DNA from: Strongylocentrotus droebachiensis
Lineage: Eukaryota > Echinodermata > Echinoidea > Camarodonta > Strongylocentrotidae
Direction of reading: 5' to 3'
DNA length: 64,000 nt
NCBI GenBank assembly: GCA_035222895.1
Contig: JAVYIG010006809.1
Span: 1-64,000 of the forward strand
Position 1 is the first letter of the stretch. Each line of letters starts with the position of its first letter. This document shows, in pieces, positions 22,050-32,869 of this stretch. The notes beneath the pieces are model-generated. The model had not been told where the DNA came from and did no database searches. It was given only the letters and a program-made list of their open reading frames with translations. The position numbers and the translations under genes were made by a program.

Positions 22050-22430
22050 ATTAAGAGTCGAGAACGGTACAACAAATCATCATCTTTCTCTAATAATGTA
22101 ATGAAACGTCAAAGCTTTGCGCGGGAGGGCGGGGGGGGGGGGGGGGGTGGGGAACTGAATTCAGACAAGGATTAAGAGTCGAGAATGGTACAACGAATCG
22201 TCTTCTTTCTTTAGTAATTTAATGAAACGTCAAAAGAAACTGATTTTTTGACTAGGATTAAGAGTCGAGAACGGTACAACGAATCGTCTTCTTTCTCTAA
22301 TAATTTAATGAAACTTCAAAGCTTCCGCGCTTTGCGCGGGTGGGGGGAACTGAATTCAAACCAGGATTAAGAGTCGAGAACGGTACAACGAATCGTCTTC
22401 TTTCTCTAATAATTTAATGAAACTTCACGA
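22050..22430. repeat. Four tandem copies of an 86-121-bp unit
   Basis: The core ATTAAGAGTCGAGAACGG plus TCTTCTTTCTCTAATAAT plus AATGAAACGTCAAAG starts at about 22050, 22171, 22257 and 22365. Copies 1 and 3 carry an extra GCTTTGCGCGGG/G-run segment followed by AACTGAATTCA. This looks like the periodic sequence of a larger repeat family. Confidence 0.9.
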
Positions 22431-22705
22431 CTTTTGGTGTGAGAGGCTGTATGGCGTACTCATCTGCGCGCAATGTATTGTTGAATTTCTTTAAAAAATG
22501 TAATTTCTGTTCTTTATTCGGTAGCAAAACTTCGAGGGAATTGGGCACCTCCCACCCCCCCCCCCCCACATCGAAGATAATAATTTGAAAACACTGAAAT
22601 GAACTTCACAAATAACATAGAAATTGAAAGTTTATGACATTTTCTGTAAAGAGCAATTTGGAGAGAAGCTCGCATTATTTGTCACAGTGTTACAAATTCC
22701 TCGGG

Positions 22706-23111
22706 GTGATCGTCATTGGGGGTAGTTGTCTTTGGGGGGTAGTTGTCCTCGGAGGAGGGGGTAGTTGTCCTCGGGGGGTAATTGTCCTCGGGGGTAGTTG
22801 TCCTCGGGGGGTAATTGTCCTCGGGGGGTAATTGTCCTCGGGGGTAGTTGTCCTCGGGGGGTAATTGTCCTCGGGGGGTAGTTGTCCTCGGGGGTAATTT
22901 TCCGGGGGGTAATTGTCCTTGGGGGGTAATTGTCCTCGGGGGTAATTCTCCGGGGGGTAATTTTCTGGGGGGTAATTGTCCTTGGGGGGTAATTGTCCTC
23001 GGGGGGTAATTCTCCGGGGGGGTAATTTTCTGGGGGGTAATTGTCCGTGGGGGTAGTTTTCCGGGTGGTGATTTTCCGGGGGGTGATTGCCCAGGGGGTA
23101 ATTGTCCTGAT
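22706..23111. repeat. G-rich minisatellite array, third copy
   Basis: Same units and same terminal order as 1-293 (ending GGTGATTGCCC then CAGGGGGTAATTGTCC). Orientation is opposite to 20768-21172, about 1.5 kb away, so the two arrays form a long imperfect inverted repeat. Confidence 0.95.
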
Positions 23112-23179
23112 ACGCCTTATATGTTATGATACTGTACTCCTCATATCATCTTTTCCCCATGCTGAAGACGAGATGTTTA

Positions 23180-23600
23180 TCATTTCAATCGATCTATACA
23201 GGAAAGACAGCATAACAGGGTCGAACTGAGGAAAGGACACAGTGCATATGTCGTACAAATGGCGATTCACCCTTGATCCATACAAACCATAACGCAATGG
23301 TAACAAAAGTCTCGCCAAGAAAAGACTCTCTGCTTTGTTGTCGAATAAGTAGGTTGACTAATATACGCACAGTAAAAGTGTTGGAGATGGCGCGCTTCAC
23401 TCTCGAACGCTCAGGCAATAGTTTATTATGAAAATTGATTATCTTTTTGTCTGCTCTTTTAATGGGCCGATAAGAATTCTAGTATAAGCAGCTTTATCAC
23501 ACAACAGTGGTTATATTTTACGTGTCGATAGTATACACGTAAATTGAAGTTTGACCACCCCTACTCTCTAAAGCAACGACACTTACCCGCCATGATCGGG
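23180..23600. repeat. Duplicated noncoding block, first copy (second at 58320-58750)
   Basis: Shares ATCGATCTATA, GGAAAGACA, TCGAACTGAGG, AAAGTCTCGCCAA, TGTTGTCGAATA, TGGTTGACTAAT, GGCGCGCTTCACTCT and AACGCTC in order with the second copy. Part of the extended duplicated backbone downstream of units B and D. Short open frames are not conserved. Confidence 0.8.
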
Positions 23601-24029
23601 GGATTTGAGTTCAGAAGGTTCGTACCAAAGGCACAGCACTAATTCTTTCGTTTATGAGATGTTTAAAAGTTTGTACTAGTTAATTTACAGTAATATTTTG
23701 TAAATTATTTATAGCATTATAGTGACTATCATCAGATTCCATATTATTTTGTCTATATAAATAGTACATAATGTGATTACCAACTGTAAATTGGACTAAG
23801 ACAGAGTCTCGTGATTACATTACAAGCATTGGGATTGCTACTTTGCTAGAAAGTGAAGCGCGCCATCTGCAACTATGTTTACATTAGTAAACCAGTTTAT
23901 TGTGCCAGAATAAAAACGTACGGTTGGTAGTAATAAAGACTATACTATTTTTTTATTTTAATGTTGTCAAGAATTATTGAACCTAATCGTATCGTGATGT
24001 TATAAGTTTAAATACTCAGAGTAGATCGG

Positions 24030-24920
24030 CTTGGTTGGCTATGATAGACTGCACGATGGTCACACCCCTTCCTTTCCATGTTCCTATGTTTAGACACAGC
24101 GAGAATAGACACTGAGCCACTAATCAAACTGATATCAGGAATACGAGACTAGGGAATGGGGTTCCAATTTGTTAAGTATTCCATGCATTTCGCGAGAATT
24201 TTGGTAATGGTAGTCCCCAAGAAGCTGACCCAATTGTTAATTCAGATAATTATGTGTGCCCTTTACTAAGGTGCTGTTCGTTAAAGGGCGATCCAACCTT
24301 CAAAGAAGTTAATTTAGCAACACATTAACAAAAATAACAATACAAGAAAAGATAAACGGAATGGTAAAAATTCAAACAAATCGGACCAAATATATGAGAG
24401 TTGTGATAACTATGCGAACCTAAAATTGGCAATTTGGTCAGTGGACTGTGAAGCCTTCATGGACAACTCTCCCATTTATCGTGTACAAACATATCAATAT
24501 TTTCTGTTTTTCTTCAATGTGCCAAATCCGTTCGGACACTATTTAAAGCAAACAGTGAATAATATATGATATTATAGGTCCTATAAAGAGAAAAGCCCTC
24601 CCGAGGCATACACACTTCTATGATGACATTTCATTATAGGGCAATCTAACCCTTTTAATAAGTTTGAAATTAATCGGACCAATTGTAAGGAAGTTATGAA
24701 TGTTCGAAATATGAGATCGCCAAGTTTATGCGAATCTCAAAATGGTAGTTTGGTTATTGGATTATGTCGTAGGACATGGATAACTCTCATTTGCCATGTA
24801 CACAAATATTACTTTTTTTTTCTAATAAGTTCCTTCTCCCATCGGGCATTACTCAAAATATATTATAGATTGCATATCATTAAAGGTCCTCCAAAAAGAA
24901 TAGACCATCCTGAGCCATGA
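24030..24920. repeat. Dispersed noncoding block, second copy with internal duplication
   Basis: Second copy of 11480-12130. Its half starting GGGCGATCCAACC (24286) is repeated in diverged form from 24640 (GGGCAATCTAACCC, AATCGGACCAATT, TTTATGCGAATCTC). Ends at an (AT)n microsatellite, 24921-24943. Confidence 0.7.
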
Positions 24921-24943
24921 ATATATATATATATATATATATT

Positions 24944-25556
24944 TAAATTCATTTCATATGTTGGAACAGATAGGAAAGTAGTCCGGCACTACATCGCGTT
25001 GACGTTACTGCTTTAATAGGCAAATTTGTAGTGCCCATAGTAAAGTGATTACAACTTTCACAAATTCATAACTTTCTTATATTTAGTCAGATTTAATTAA
25101 AACTCTCATCAGTTTGCCTCTCTGATTGTTCTCCATTTGGGTTGGAAATCCCTTTAAATGCGTTTGCTAGAAAAAATGGGAACGTTATTGGCACTACATC
25201 ACACTGATATTCAAGTCTGAAATGTTAATACATTTTTTTCAAAGTGCATTAGAAAAAAAATACTGAACTTGTTCATAATATTTCGATTAATATTATAATC
25301 TCCTCCTATAATTAATGAAATACATTTGACGTTCATTTCATTTAGGGCTCTGTAAGAACAGGGGAAGTATATGTTAGCTCTCGTGAAATTCACCCCCTGT
25401 ATATTACATTCCATTATGATATACCTCCCTTCAATATCAATATTTATGTTCAGAATTTGAAAGTCTCATTTTGAATCAATTAAAACCGCAACACCCCTAC
25501 TGTGATGTACTATGACTAAAGTGTATATTATCTTCCCTCGATAACCCCAATTCATT
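24944..25556. other. Spacer with no gene seen
   Basis: AT-rich. No coding signature, no long repeat recognised. Confidence 0.5.
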
Positions 25557-25559
25557 CTC

Positions 25560-25775
25560 TATATCATTAGCGATATAAGTATCTTGTAAACATACAATAT
25601 CTGCTCTGTTATCCTTAAACAATGTAAATATACCTCCCTTCTTGATTTAATCTCTGATTCCTTTAACATTTACGGATAAAAAATTACAAACAAAAATGTT
25701 TTAATTCCTTTATCAAAACAATATTTCATGTATATGAAATAACAATTTTAAAGTTTTCCAGGGGGTAGTTGTCCT
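25560..25775. repeat. Duplicated block ending in a single G-rich array unit at the unit C border
   Basis: Second copy of 12990-13215, running into TTTTCCAGGGGGTAGTTG at 25755-25772, then the unit homology AAACGTGCAAATTCC. This is the shortest form of the array-to-unit junction. Confidence 0.8.
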
Positions 25776-26609
25776 AGAAACGTGCAAATTCCTTGAATGT
25801 AAAAGTTGGAAACCCGTTCATATGACATTTCACTACGTGCCTTGACGGAGGAGCAAACGCTGTTTATAAAGTTGATAGATTTGAGAAATTTAACATGGGG
25901 GTGATTCAACTAACATCACTTCTTGTCCATGTGTGGGGGTTATAAATGTAGGTTAGAACAGCTAACACAACCATGCCAATGCGTTGAACGGAACTCTATT
26001 TCCGATGAGTGATTCATGCGCTTCCTGCAAAGTTTGAAAATATCCGATCGATATTTCGCAATACGCACTGCACCTCCTTTTCCATTGCGTACATGCAAAC
26101 TGTAAACTGTAACACTACATCGCTTTACCAAATGATAGAGAAGTCCCTATCGCTACGGGATAATACAGCAATTTTTCGTAAGTAATATCTTCATTTTATG
26201 TTAGAAAATAGGCATATGCCGATCGATAAGTAATGGTTGTTTTCTTTATTTGTTCACTTCACACAAGTGGTGAGTTTAATAAGGACGCGCTACAATACAA
26301 ATGTAATCGTGAAAGTATAGAATATACGACATATTAGCCTCACTAAGTATAAATATATTAGTCGTAATATATAGACGAGCAATAGTACACAACATAATAA
26401 CGAAAATATCATATGAAATGTTTGATATTCTACAACGGATTAAGTTTCTGCCATCCTATTTATTTTCCCTCCACCCCTCGTTCATATCTTTGTCTCTCTT
26501 TCTTTCCTGATCCGCTTCTCTATCATGTGTTTTTCTAAAGTTGTATCTCTAATTTAAATTTGTTTTATTGTTAACGATGCAGGTTACTTGCGATCATTTT
26601 GTCCTCATT
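25776..26609 (+). promoter_or_regulatory. Unit C 5' region: B-class promoter, exon 1 and intron
   Basis: Near-colinear with 14966-15846. Donor GTAAGT at 26178, acceptor GATGCAG ending at 26582. Includes the 42-bp segment at 26445-26486 (TTTCTGCCATCC, but ending CATA instead of CATG) homologous to the large array unit. Confidence 0.65.
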
Positions 26610-27753
26610 ATGGCGTCCAAGCTGCCAGCAGAAAGAGATGAAAAGGTTAAGCTACGTACTAGAAAAGGTCGTGACATGACATGGTCATGTGAAAAACACC
26701 CTTTGCCAATCGCTTTGTACTGCAAAGAACACAGTTTACCTGTCTGTGACCGATGTGCTATAAAAGAGCATTGTCAAAAACCATGTGAGCTAGACGACAT
26801 CGAGGATGTCATCTTGGAGACGAGGAGAAAGCTGGATGATAAATAGCACGAGATTGAGAAGACAAAGAAACAACTTACAACACTTGACAACAAAATACAG
26901 TCCGTCACTACTTTTTCAGGTAACCATCTTCAGACAGTCAACGATGAAGTTAAGTCCACACATAAAGAAAAATCGAAGAGTGTGAAAGATGATGAGGAAA
27001 AGAAGATTCGTCTCATCAACGAGGAGGTGGATGAGGAAATTCGTATTATCAACGAAAAGAGGGACAGACGGATCAAAGCGTGCAATGCTGAGATAGAAAA
27101 GCAGCGACTAATCGTCAATCAAAGCCAAGCAAAACTTATCTCAGAGACAAAGGCAATCAGCGAAGTGGTTTCCAAAAAGATAAACGATCTCAAAAATACG
27201 ATTCAGCGCACAATCAGCACAATGGATGATATTGACTCTAAGATCAAACGAATCAAACAAGGTGACAAAATATTAGTGAACGAAGCTCCTCAAGTACTTG
27301 CATCCCTAGAAGACAATATAAGTTTGAATGTTCATCAAGATGTTAGCGATTCTCTTGACACAATAGAGCTTGAAGTTGAGGGAGTTCAGTTTGTTGAGGG
27401 CGAAGATGGAGAAGACTTTATTGGAGCATTGATGGCCGGTAATTGGGACTTTTTCGAATCAATCCACATTCCATCGATTGTAAATGAACCTTAGGTGCGT
27501 GGTTTGATCACTGATGATGAGATATGTGTGTGGGACGTAGATACCTAAGCCACGTATGTTACAAATGTCAGCACTGAACACACGCAGAAGTCTTTGAAGG
27601 AGGTAGTGACATTAATGCGCCTCCGTAGACAGCAATGTAGTAGTATGTGGTACGTGGAGACAAGACCACACGGGTGGCAGTTTACACTCTATGATAGACA
27701 ATGGAAGGTGATTAGATAGAGACATCAGCATACCGATAAATATCAGCTCTCAT
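26610..27753 (+). pseudogene. TRIM-like pseudogene, copy C (mosaic)
   Basis: Starts like copy B (MASKLPAERDEK). From the B-box onward it follows copies A/D (CDRCAIKEHCQKPC, DEEIRIINEKRD). Disruptions: CAG to TAG at 26844 in the coiled coil, TGG to TAG at 27492, AAA to TAA at 27547-27549, then several small deletions. Coding homology stops at 27753 after the ISIP-equivalent region, where a hAT-like MITE begins; roughly the last third of the propeller is missing. The open pieces 26568-26846 and 26982-27494 are fragments of this dead gene. Confidence 0.9.
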
Positions 27754-27925
27754 CAGGCGCGTACGCAGGGGGGGGGGTTTAAACCCCCTCTTTCTTTTTT
27801 TTTAAGAGTGTATTTTTGAGCACCCCCCCCCCGTTTGCGTTTTTTTTTTTGCAATTGAAAAAAAAAATATGCCAACGTCTGACCTAAAAAAAGTGACCCT
27901 ACACCCTCCCCCCCCTACGTAGAAA
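27754..27925. mobile_element. hAT-like MITE fragment ending pseudogene C
   Basis: Left end CAGGCGCGTACGCAGG is identical to that at 58960. The interior has G, C, T and A homopolymers and CTGACCTAAAAAAAGTGACC, shared inverted with the MITE at 14604. No right terminal repeat follows, so its far end is missing together with the 3' third of gene C. Confidence 0.75.
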
Positions 27926-29971
27926 AATGTCAAATTTTCAGATTTCGAATATATTGAATGCTAACGGATTATTTATACTGCATATGCTTTCGAAATCTAG
28001 GTTACTTTGTATAAGTTGTTCAAAGCTCAATACCCAGAATAAATTAATACCTCACCGTTCAATATTTACATGATATTTTCTAAATATAATAATTGAATTC
28101 ATCATAGTAATTGAACAACGCGTTTGGAAAGTATTTCTGGGGTATAAACTGTTTTAAATATACCGGATGAACCTCATGATATGTATGTTTTTTAATATCT
28201 TTGTACGATTAATTTCGTGTCTAAAAATTGTTTGTTAAGCTTTCATGCGGACCAATATTTAATGTATAGTATTTACATGAAGCATTGGTTGACAAATAAC
28301 TACTTATTTTAGAAGACAAAAGAAAACAATACATGTATTCCCTTTCGATAGTAAGTCTCAATAGGCTTAGCCACTTTGAAATAGGGGGAATGTTATTTTT
28401 AAAATAATAGCTTGATAAGAATAAGATTTGACGAATTTTCTTCTTTGTCCTAAGTCATCGCTATATTTAAATTGGGGTTAGGGAGTGGGATATTTTGTCC
28501 TGAATCGTTCAAAGCAGGTTTTATCTCTATAATGTCAGTGATGTGTAAAGGTAGCTAGAACATGGAGGGTATGATCTACTGCTTTGGAAGTGTGTGGACG
28601 ATTTAATGAACTGAGACATTGAATTCGTTATATTGATTACTGTTGATTTGTGTTATAGATTTATACTTTTATAACGATATTAGAATTGCTGTACATGTAT
28701 GTACGATATTATAGATAATTGTACAGGCGATTCAGTAAACCTTATAATCTCTTGCATCTATATCGAATCGCAGAGTATGACTTTGTTATGTTATTTCTTT
28801 TCATACCGCTGTCAAACATCTTTCCAAACTGCTTTTCATCTATCTCAAATCAGTCCAACTGAAAAATCACTGTGACATACCCTTCATGAATCTCATCAGT
28901 TATGTAGTCTCATTTTTCGGTATCTCCACTTCGGTTTGTACTTTTTTTTATTCTACATTAATCCCTCAATAATTTGTACATACGAGCAAACCTTTCTTTT
29001 TATTATCATAACCCACACTACTGGCACTGTCCCTGGTAAAGTATATTTGAAAGAAAATCAAGCTATCATTATTGTATGAATTATTTATATATTTGTTCGT
29101 ATTAACTTGTTTTCTTTTTTCATACGATATGCTATTTAACGTTGTATTCAATTATATTCATGTAGGTAAACTATTCTTTTAAATTCATTATTTTAATGTG
29201 TTGCTTGTTATTTTCGTATGATTATAAATTACGCACAATTCAACATTACATGTATCTAAAAACTCATGATTTCGTTGAAATAAATAACAAGTTAAATAGA
29301 ACTTTATTTCAGTTACATTCATTACAGTAAGCCTATATTCATGTATTTTCACTTTGTTTTGCGTTTCATTTTTAGTCATATAAGTAGTGTAACATATGAG
29401 GCTAGAGGGGTTTAATAATGTAATAACAAAAACAACGGGCTTGTAAACACTGTTTGCAAACATTTACTAAACATTCTAGATGACAAAGAGGAAACTGCTT
29501 ATGAAAATAGGCATTTAAGAATATTTTAATTATGATGCTTTGTCATTTGAAGGAATTGTTTCATCTTTTTCAAATATATCTTAATTTTATCCAAAATATC
29601 ACTTGTCATAAGTGCAAAGAGTAGTTCCTTAGCGTTAACGAAATGCTTCTTACTATGAAGATAAGTTTGGGATTCATGTTTATTGTGTTCATTTTCACTG
29701 TGGTATCTATTATTATTTTATTACTTGTGACCTTTGCAAAAAAAAAACCATGTTAACCATGGTTTTCGTTTCATCAACCCAATTAAATAAAATAGAAACT
29801 TCATGAGAATACTTAATTAGTTTGTGTCATTCTTTCAGTGTGACCTTTAACATTTATTAATTGAAACAGTATATGTTGTTACAAAAAGAAAAATCGAACG
29901 AGCATAAACCATAGTTTGCATATAGTTGAGTGATACAAGCGAAATAAATGGAATAATTCAGAAAGCGAATA
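27926..29971 (+). other. Unit C 3' flank (A-type)
   Basis: Colinear with the unit A flank, for example GATTCAGTAAACCTTATAAT and CTCTTGCATCTATATCGAAT near 28730. These match unit A and not B/D. No independent gene seen. Confidence 0.65.
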
Positions 29972-30008
29972 AGAGAGAGAGAGAGAGAGAGAGAAAGGGG
30001 GAGAGAGT
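29972..30008. repeat. GA microsatellite of unit C
   Basis: (GA)n tract at the position equivalent to the GA tracts closing the other units. Confidence 0.9.
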
Positions 30009-30049
30009 AGAACGGTGGACGGAGTGCATGTGGAGACACCAGTAAAAAA

Positions 30050-30640
30050 CAACAAGAAAAACAAATTACCTAGACATGTAAATATGCTAGCTAAAACATT
30101 AAACGTAGACCCCCAATTCCTCAAGAAAAAAAGATAAAAAAAGGTATTAGCGGGGAAGATAGGCACTTAAACATTTCACTTCAGAAAATGGGACAACTTC
30201 CACATTTAAGGACGGCGAGGCAAATACTTCTTTCTCAAACCCAAACAATTTTGAAAATATATTTTGGTCATAAGGAAAAGGAATAGACAGGATGTCCAAC
30301 CAATATATAGATGTGACTGTGCTCGGGAAGGGAGGGGGATTTGTTGAGCTATGGAATGAAGGAGGAGGGGGATAGATAAGTTGTATGTGTGTCTGAGTAT
30401 GTGAGCGTGTGTGGGGTGTCTGTCTGTCTGTGTGTAAGGTTTTGATTTATAATATTTATTCAGTATAATTAATTTTAAAACATTATGTACCGTGTATTAA
30501 ACTATATTATGTATTTCTGAGGGATGTACAATTGTCTATATATTTTGATATGTTATGTAAATCAATGAAGATGTATGTTTTTTTTATAAATATATTTTGT
30601 ACTGCATGAATACAATAAAGAATGATACAATACCAAAAAA
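30050..30640 (+). mobile_element. Probable 3' fragment of a non-LTR retrotransposon inserted in unit C
   Basis: An insertion of about 0.6 kb separates two motifs that are adjacent in units B and D (the GAGACACCA/acaaac segment and the ACGAGCGTTA segment). It ends GAATACAATAAAGAATGATAC, an A-rich tail with AATAAA and short tandem repeats typical of LINE 3' ends. No coding part is present, so the family is not assigned. Confidence 0.4.
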
Positions 30641-31485
30641 CGAGCGTTAGGTCAGGAATATTGTTTATGAGATTATGCATCAATAAGACTATCATGATTA
30701 TTCATCATAACCCTGTTGATTGTTTTGATACTGACTGTGATGGTGATGATGATAAGAATGACGGTAATGATTAGGATGACGAGGATGTAAGTGTATAATC
30801 ACTAAAGTTATATTATATACCATGGTGATGATGCATCATCATCTTTGCCATCATCATCATCATCATCACCTCGATCGTCATAATATCACTATTTCATTTT
30901 CAGGAACTGATAACTTATCATCAGAATGATCACTGTGCTTTGTTACAATCGATGAGTATTGTGTTCTCTAGCTACATGTTTATTACTTTTAGTAGTTCAG
31001 GGAGATCCCAAAAGACAAGGCCTTTTCGTTTGCAAGGTAAATATTAAAGTAAATCTGTATGTCAAACTGAGAAGTCAAACGCTGTTTAGGAGGCAAAGGA
31101 TGCCTGTTATAATATGCATAATCATTCATTATCCATGTATGATAATCATAGAGGAAAAGGGTAATAATATGCTTTGATAACAATACAATAACATGTTCAT
31201 ATCAATACAAGTATTAATGCAATAAGTTGTATGTCAAAGGAGTATTAAGTTACAGAGGAATAGAGAGCGCACGAGAACAGTTGCACGCGACTATTTTCGA
31301 GCTCCCAAATTTTGACTAACTTTTCAAATTTTCAACCCTACAAAGATCTGATATTTGAATTTGAGCTATACTGGATTTTACAACACAAACCCGACTGTAC
31401 TTGTTCCAAAGATTTGTTAATATTTTTGTGCACAAACAGAGGATTCTATCATTTTGGATTCATACAGCAATTACAACTGAACACC

Positions 31486-32709
31486 ATGCACGCATCTAGC
31501 TATGCCACCGTGTCGGCACCACCCGAGGCGCTGCAAGGCCAAGGTCACGGTAAGCCAGTCTTTGTGATGCATAATAACATTCCCGGCGACAACCGAGTTG
31601 AATTAGAAGAAATGTACAAGTCCGTGAACAAGTCAGTAAATACTAAAGACATACATGGAATACAGAAAATAGGTGGGCTTTGGCGACTATACATAGAAGA
31701 ACGCCAAAACAGAATAAAACTGATCACAGATGGGATACAAATAAGAGATACAACAGTGAGAGTGTACGACAAAAACCCCTACCTCCCGCACGAAAGTGAG
31801 AACGCTTTACGTTTCTAGATAAAAGACATTCCCCTTTCAGTGCACGAAAGTATCATCTTAGACGAATTGGAGGCCAAAAATTGCAAAATCAATGGCCATG
31901 TCATATACCCTAAACTACGCGTTGATGGCAAATTAACCCAATGCCTAACCGGAGACCGTGTACTGTATATAGACCCACCTACCCAACCCCTCCCGAGATT
32001 CATGCGTTTCCATAGTTTCAGAGCCAGAGTTTTCCATCACGGCCAGCCCACCACCGAAGCAAATGTAACATGTTCACAATGTCTCCAAGCCGGACACCAT
32101 CGCTCTAAATGTAACAACGAGATGGTATGTCTGCTCTGCAAAAATGTCGGCCATATGCAGAATGTATGCCCTACTGTCAGTGTCACCGATAAACAACAAC
32201 ATTCTTCGAAGCCGAAAACACCGGCTTATGAAAACATGCAACCAGCTGATGCAACCGATGACAAAGCCGTAACCCAGACAACGAACGCTGCGGATGAAAG
32301 CCGAGCACATCCAACAACTACGAATGAACGAGCAAGTAACATGACGTCATCTGCCCGACAGACCCGATCCAAGACTACGAACAAAGGAGAGACCCGCGAA
32401 AAGAAATCAAGAGGTCCCAAACAGCAAGCAAAAGAAAGTACCGAGCTAAGCCAGATTCTGTCTGAGTTTCGATCGCGGAGTAGCAGCGAACCAAACCTTC
32501 GTGATGCACAAACGCGAATCACACGTTTCCTGAGAAAGTCTGCCACCTCTGAATCCGATGAAAACAAAGAATATGATGAAACTGAAGATCCGGCTGAAGA
32601 TGAACACTCTGAAGCAACACCCGAATTCTCGGAACTCTCATTTAACCATGACAAACAAACAAGTAAGAAACGCAGAAGGAAAAACACGAAAAGCCCGAGC
32701 AAATTATGA
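31486..32709 (+). pseudogene. LINE ORF1: zinc-knuckle RNA-binding protein with one in-frame stop
   Basis: Starts at ATG 31486 (MHASSYATVSAPPEAL). One TAG at 31816-31818 interrupts an otherwise continuous frame to 32709. Homology is expected to run across the stop (LRF*IKDIPLSV). Two CCHC knuckles lie at about 32066-32170 (C-x2-C-x4-H-x4-C twice: CSQCLQAGHHRSKC and CLLCKNVGHMQNVC). The C-terminal 150 residues are Ser/Thr/Lys/Glu-rich and likely disordered. The family packages LINE RNA into ribonucleoprotein. An intact ORF1 would be about 407 aa. Confidence 0.8.
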
Positions 32710-32869
32710 TTTGGTAAAACAATCAGAATTATGTTCACCGAAAGCAGATAGTTATGAAGAAAATAAAATTAAGAAAATAGTAAATATATATGTGCATGAA
32801 TGGTACGAATACGAGATAAATGTGTATAGTGTTATTAAGAAGATAAACTTAAATTTAAAATTTCGTCAG

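Noticed and set aside
22634-22831. Gly/Val-rich frame ending in GVIVLGG repeats
   Set aside because: Runs into the G-rich minisatellite; the repeats are the array translated.
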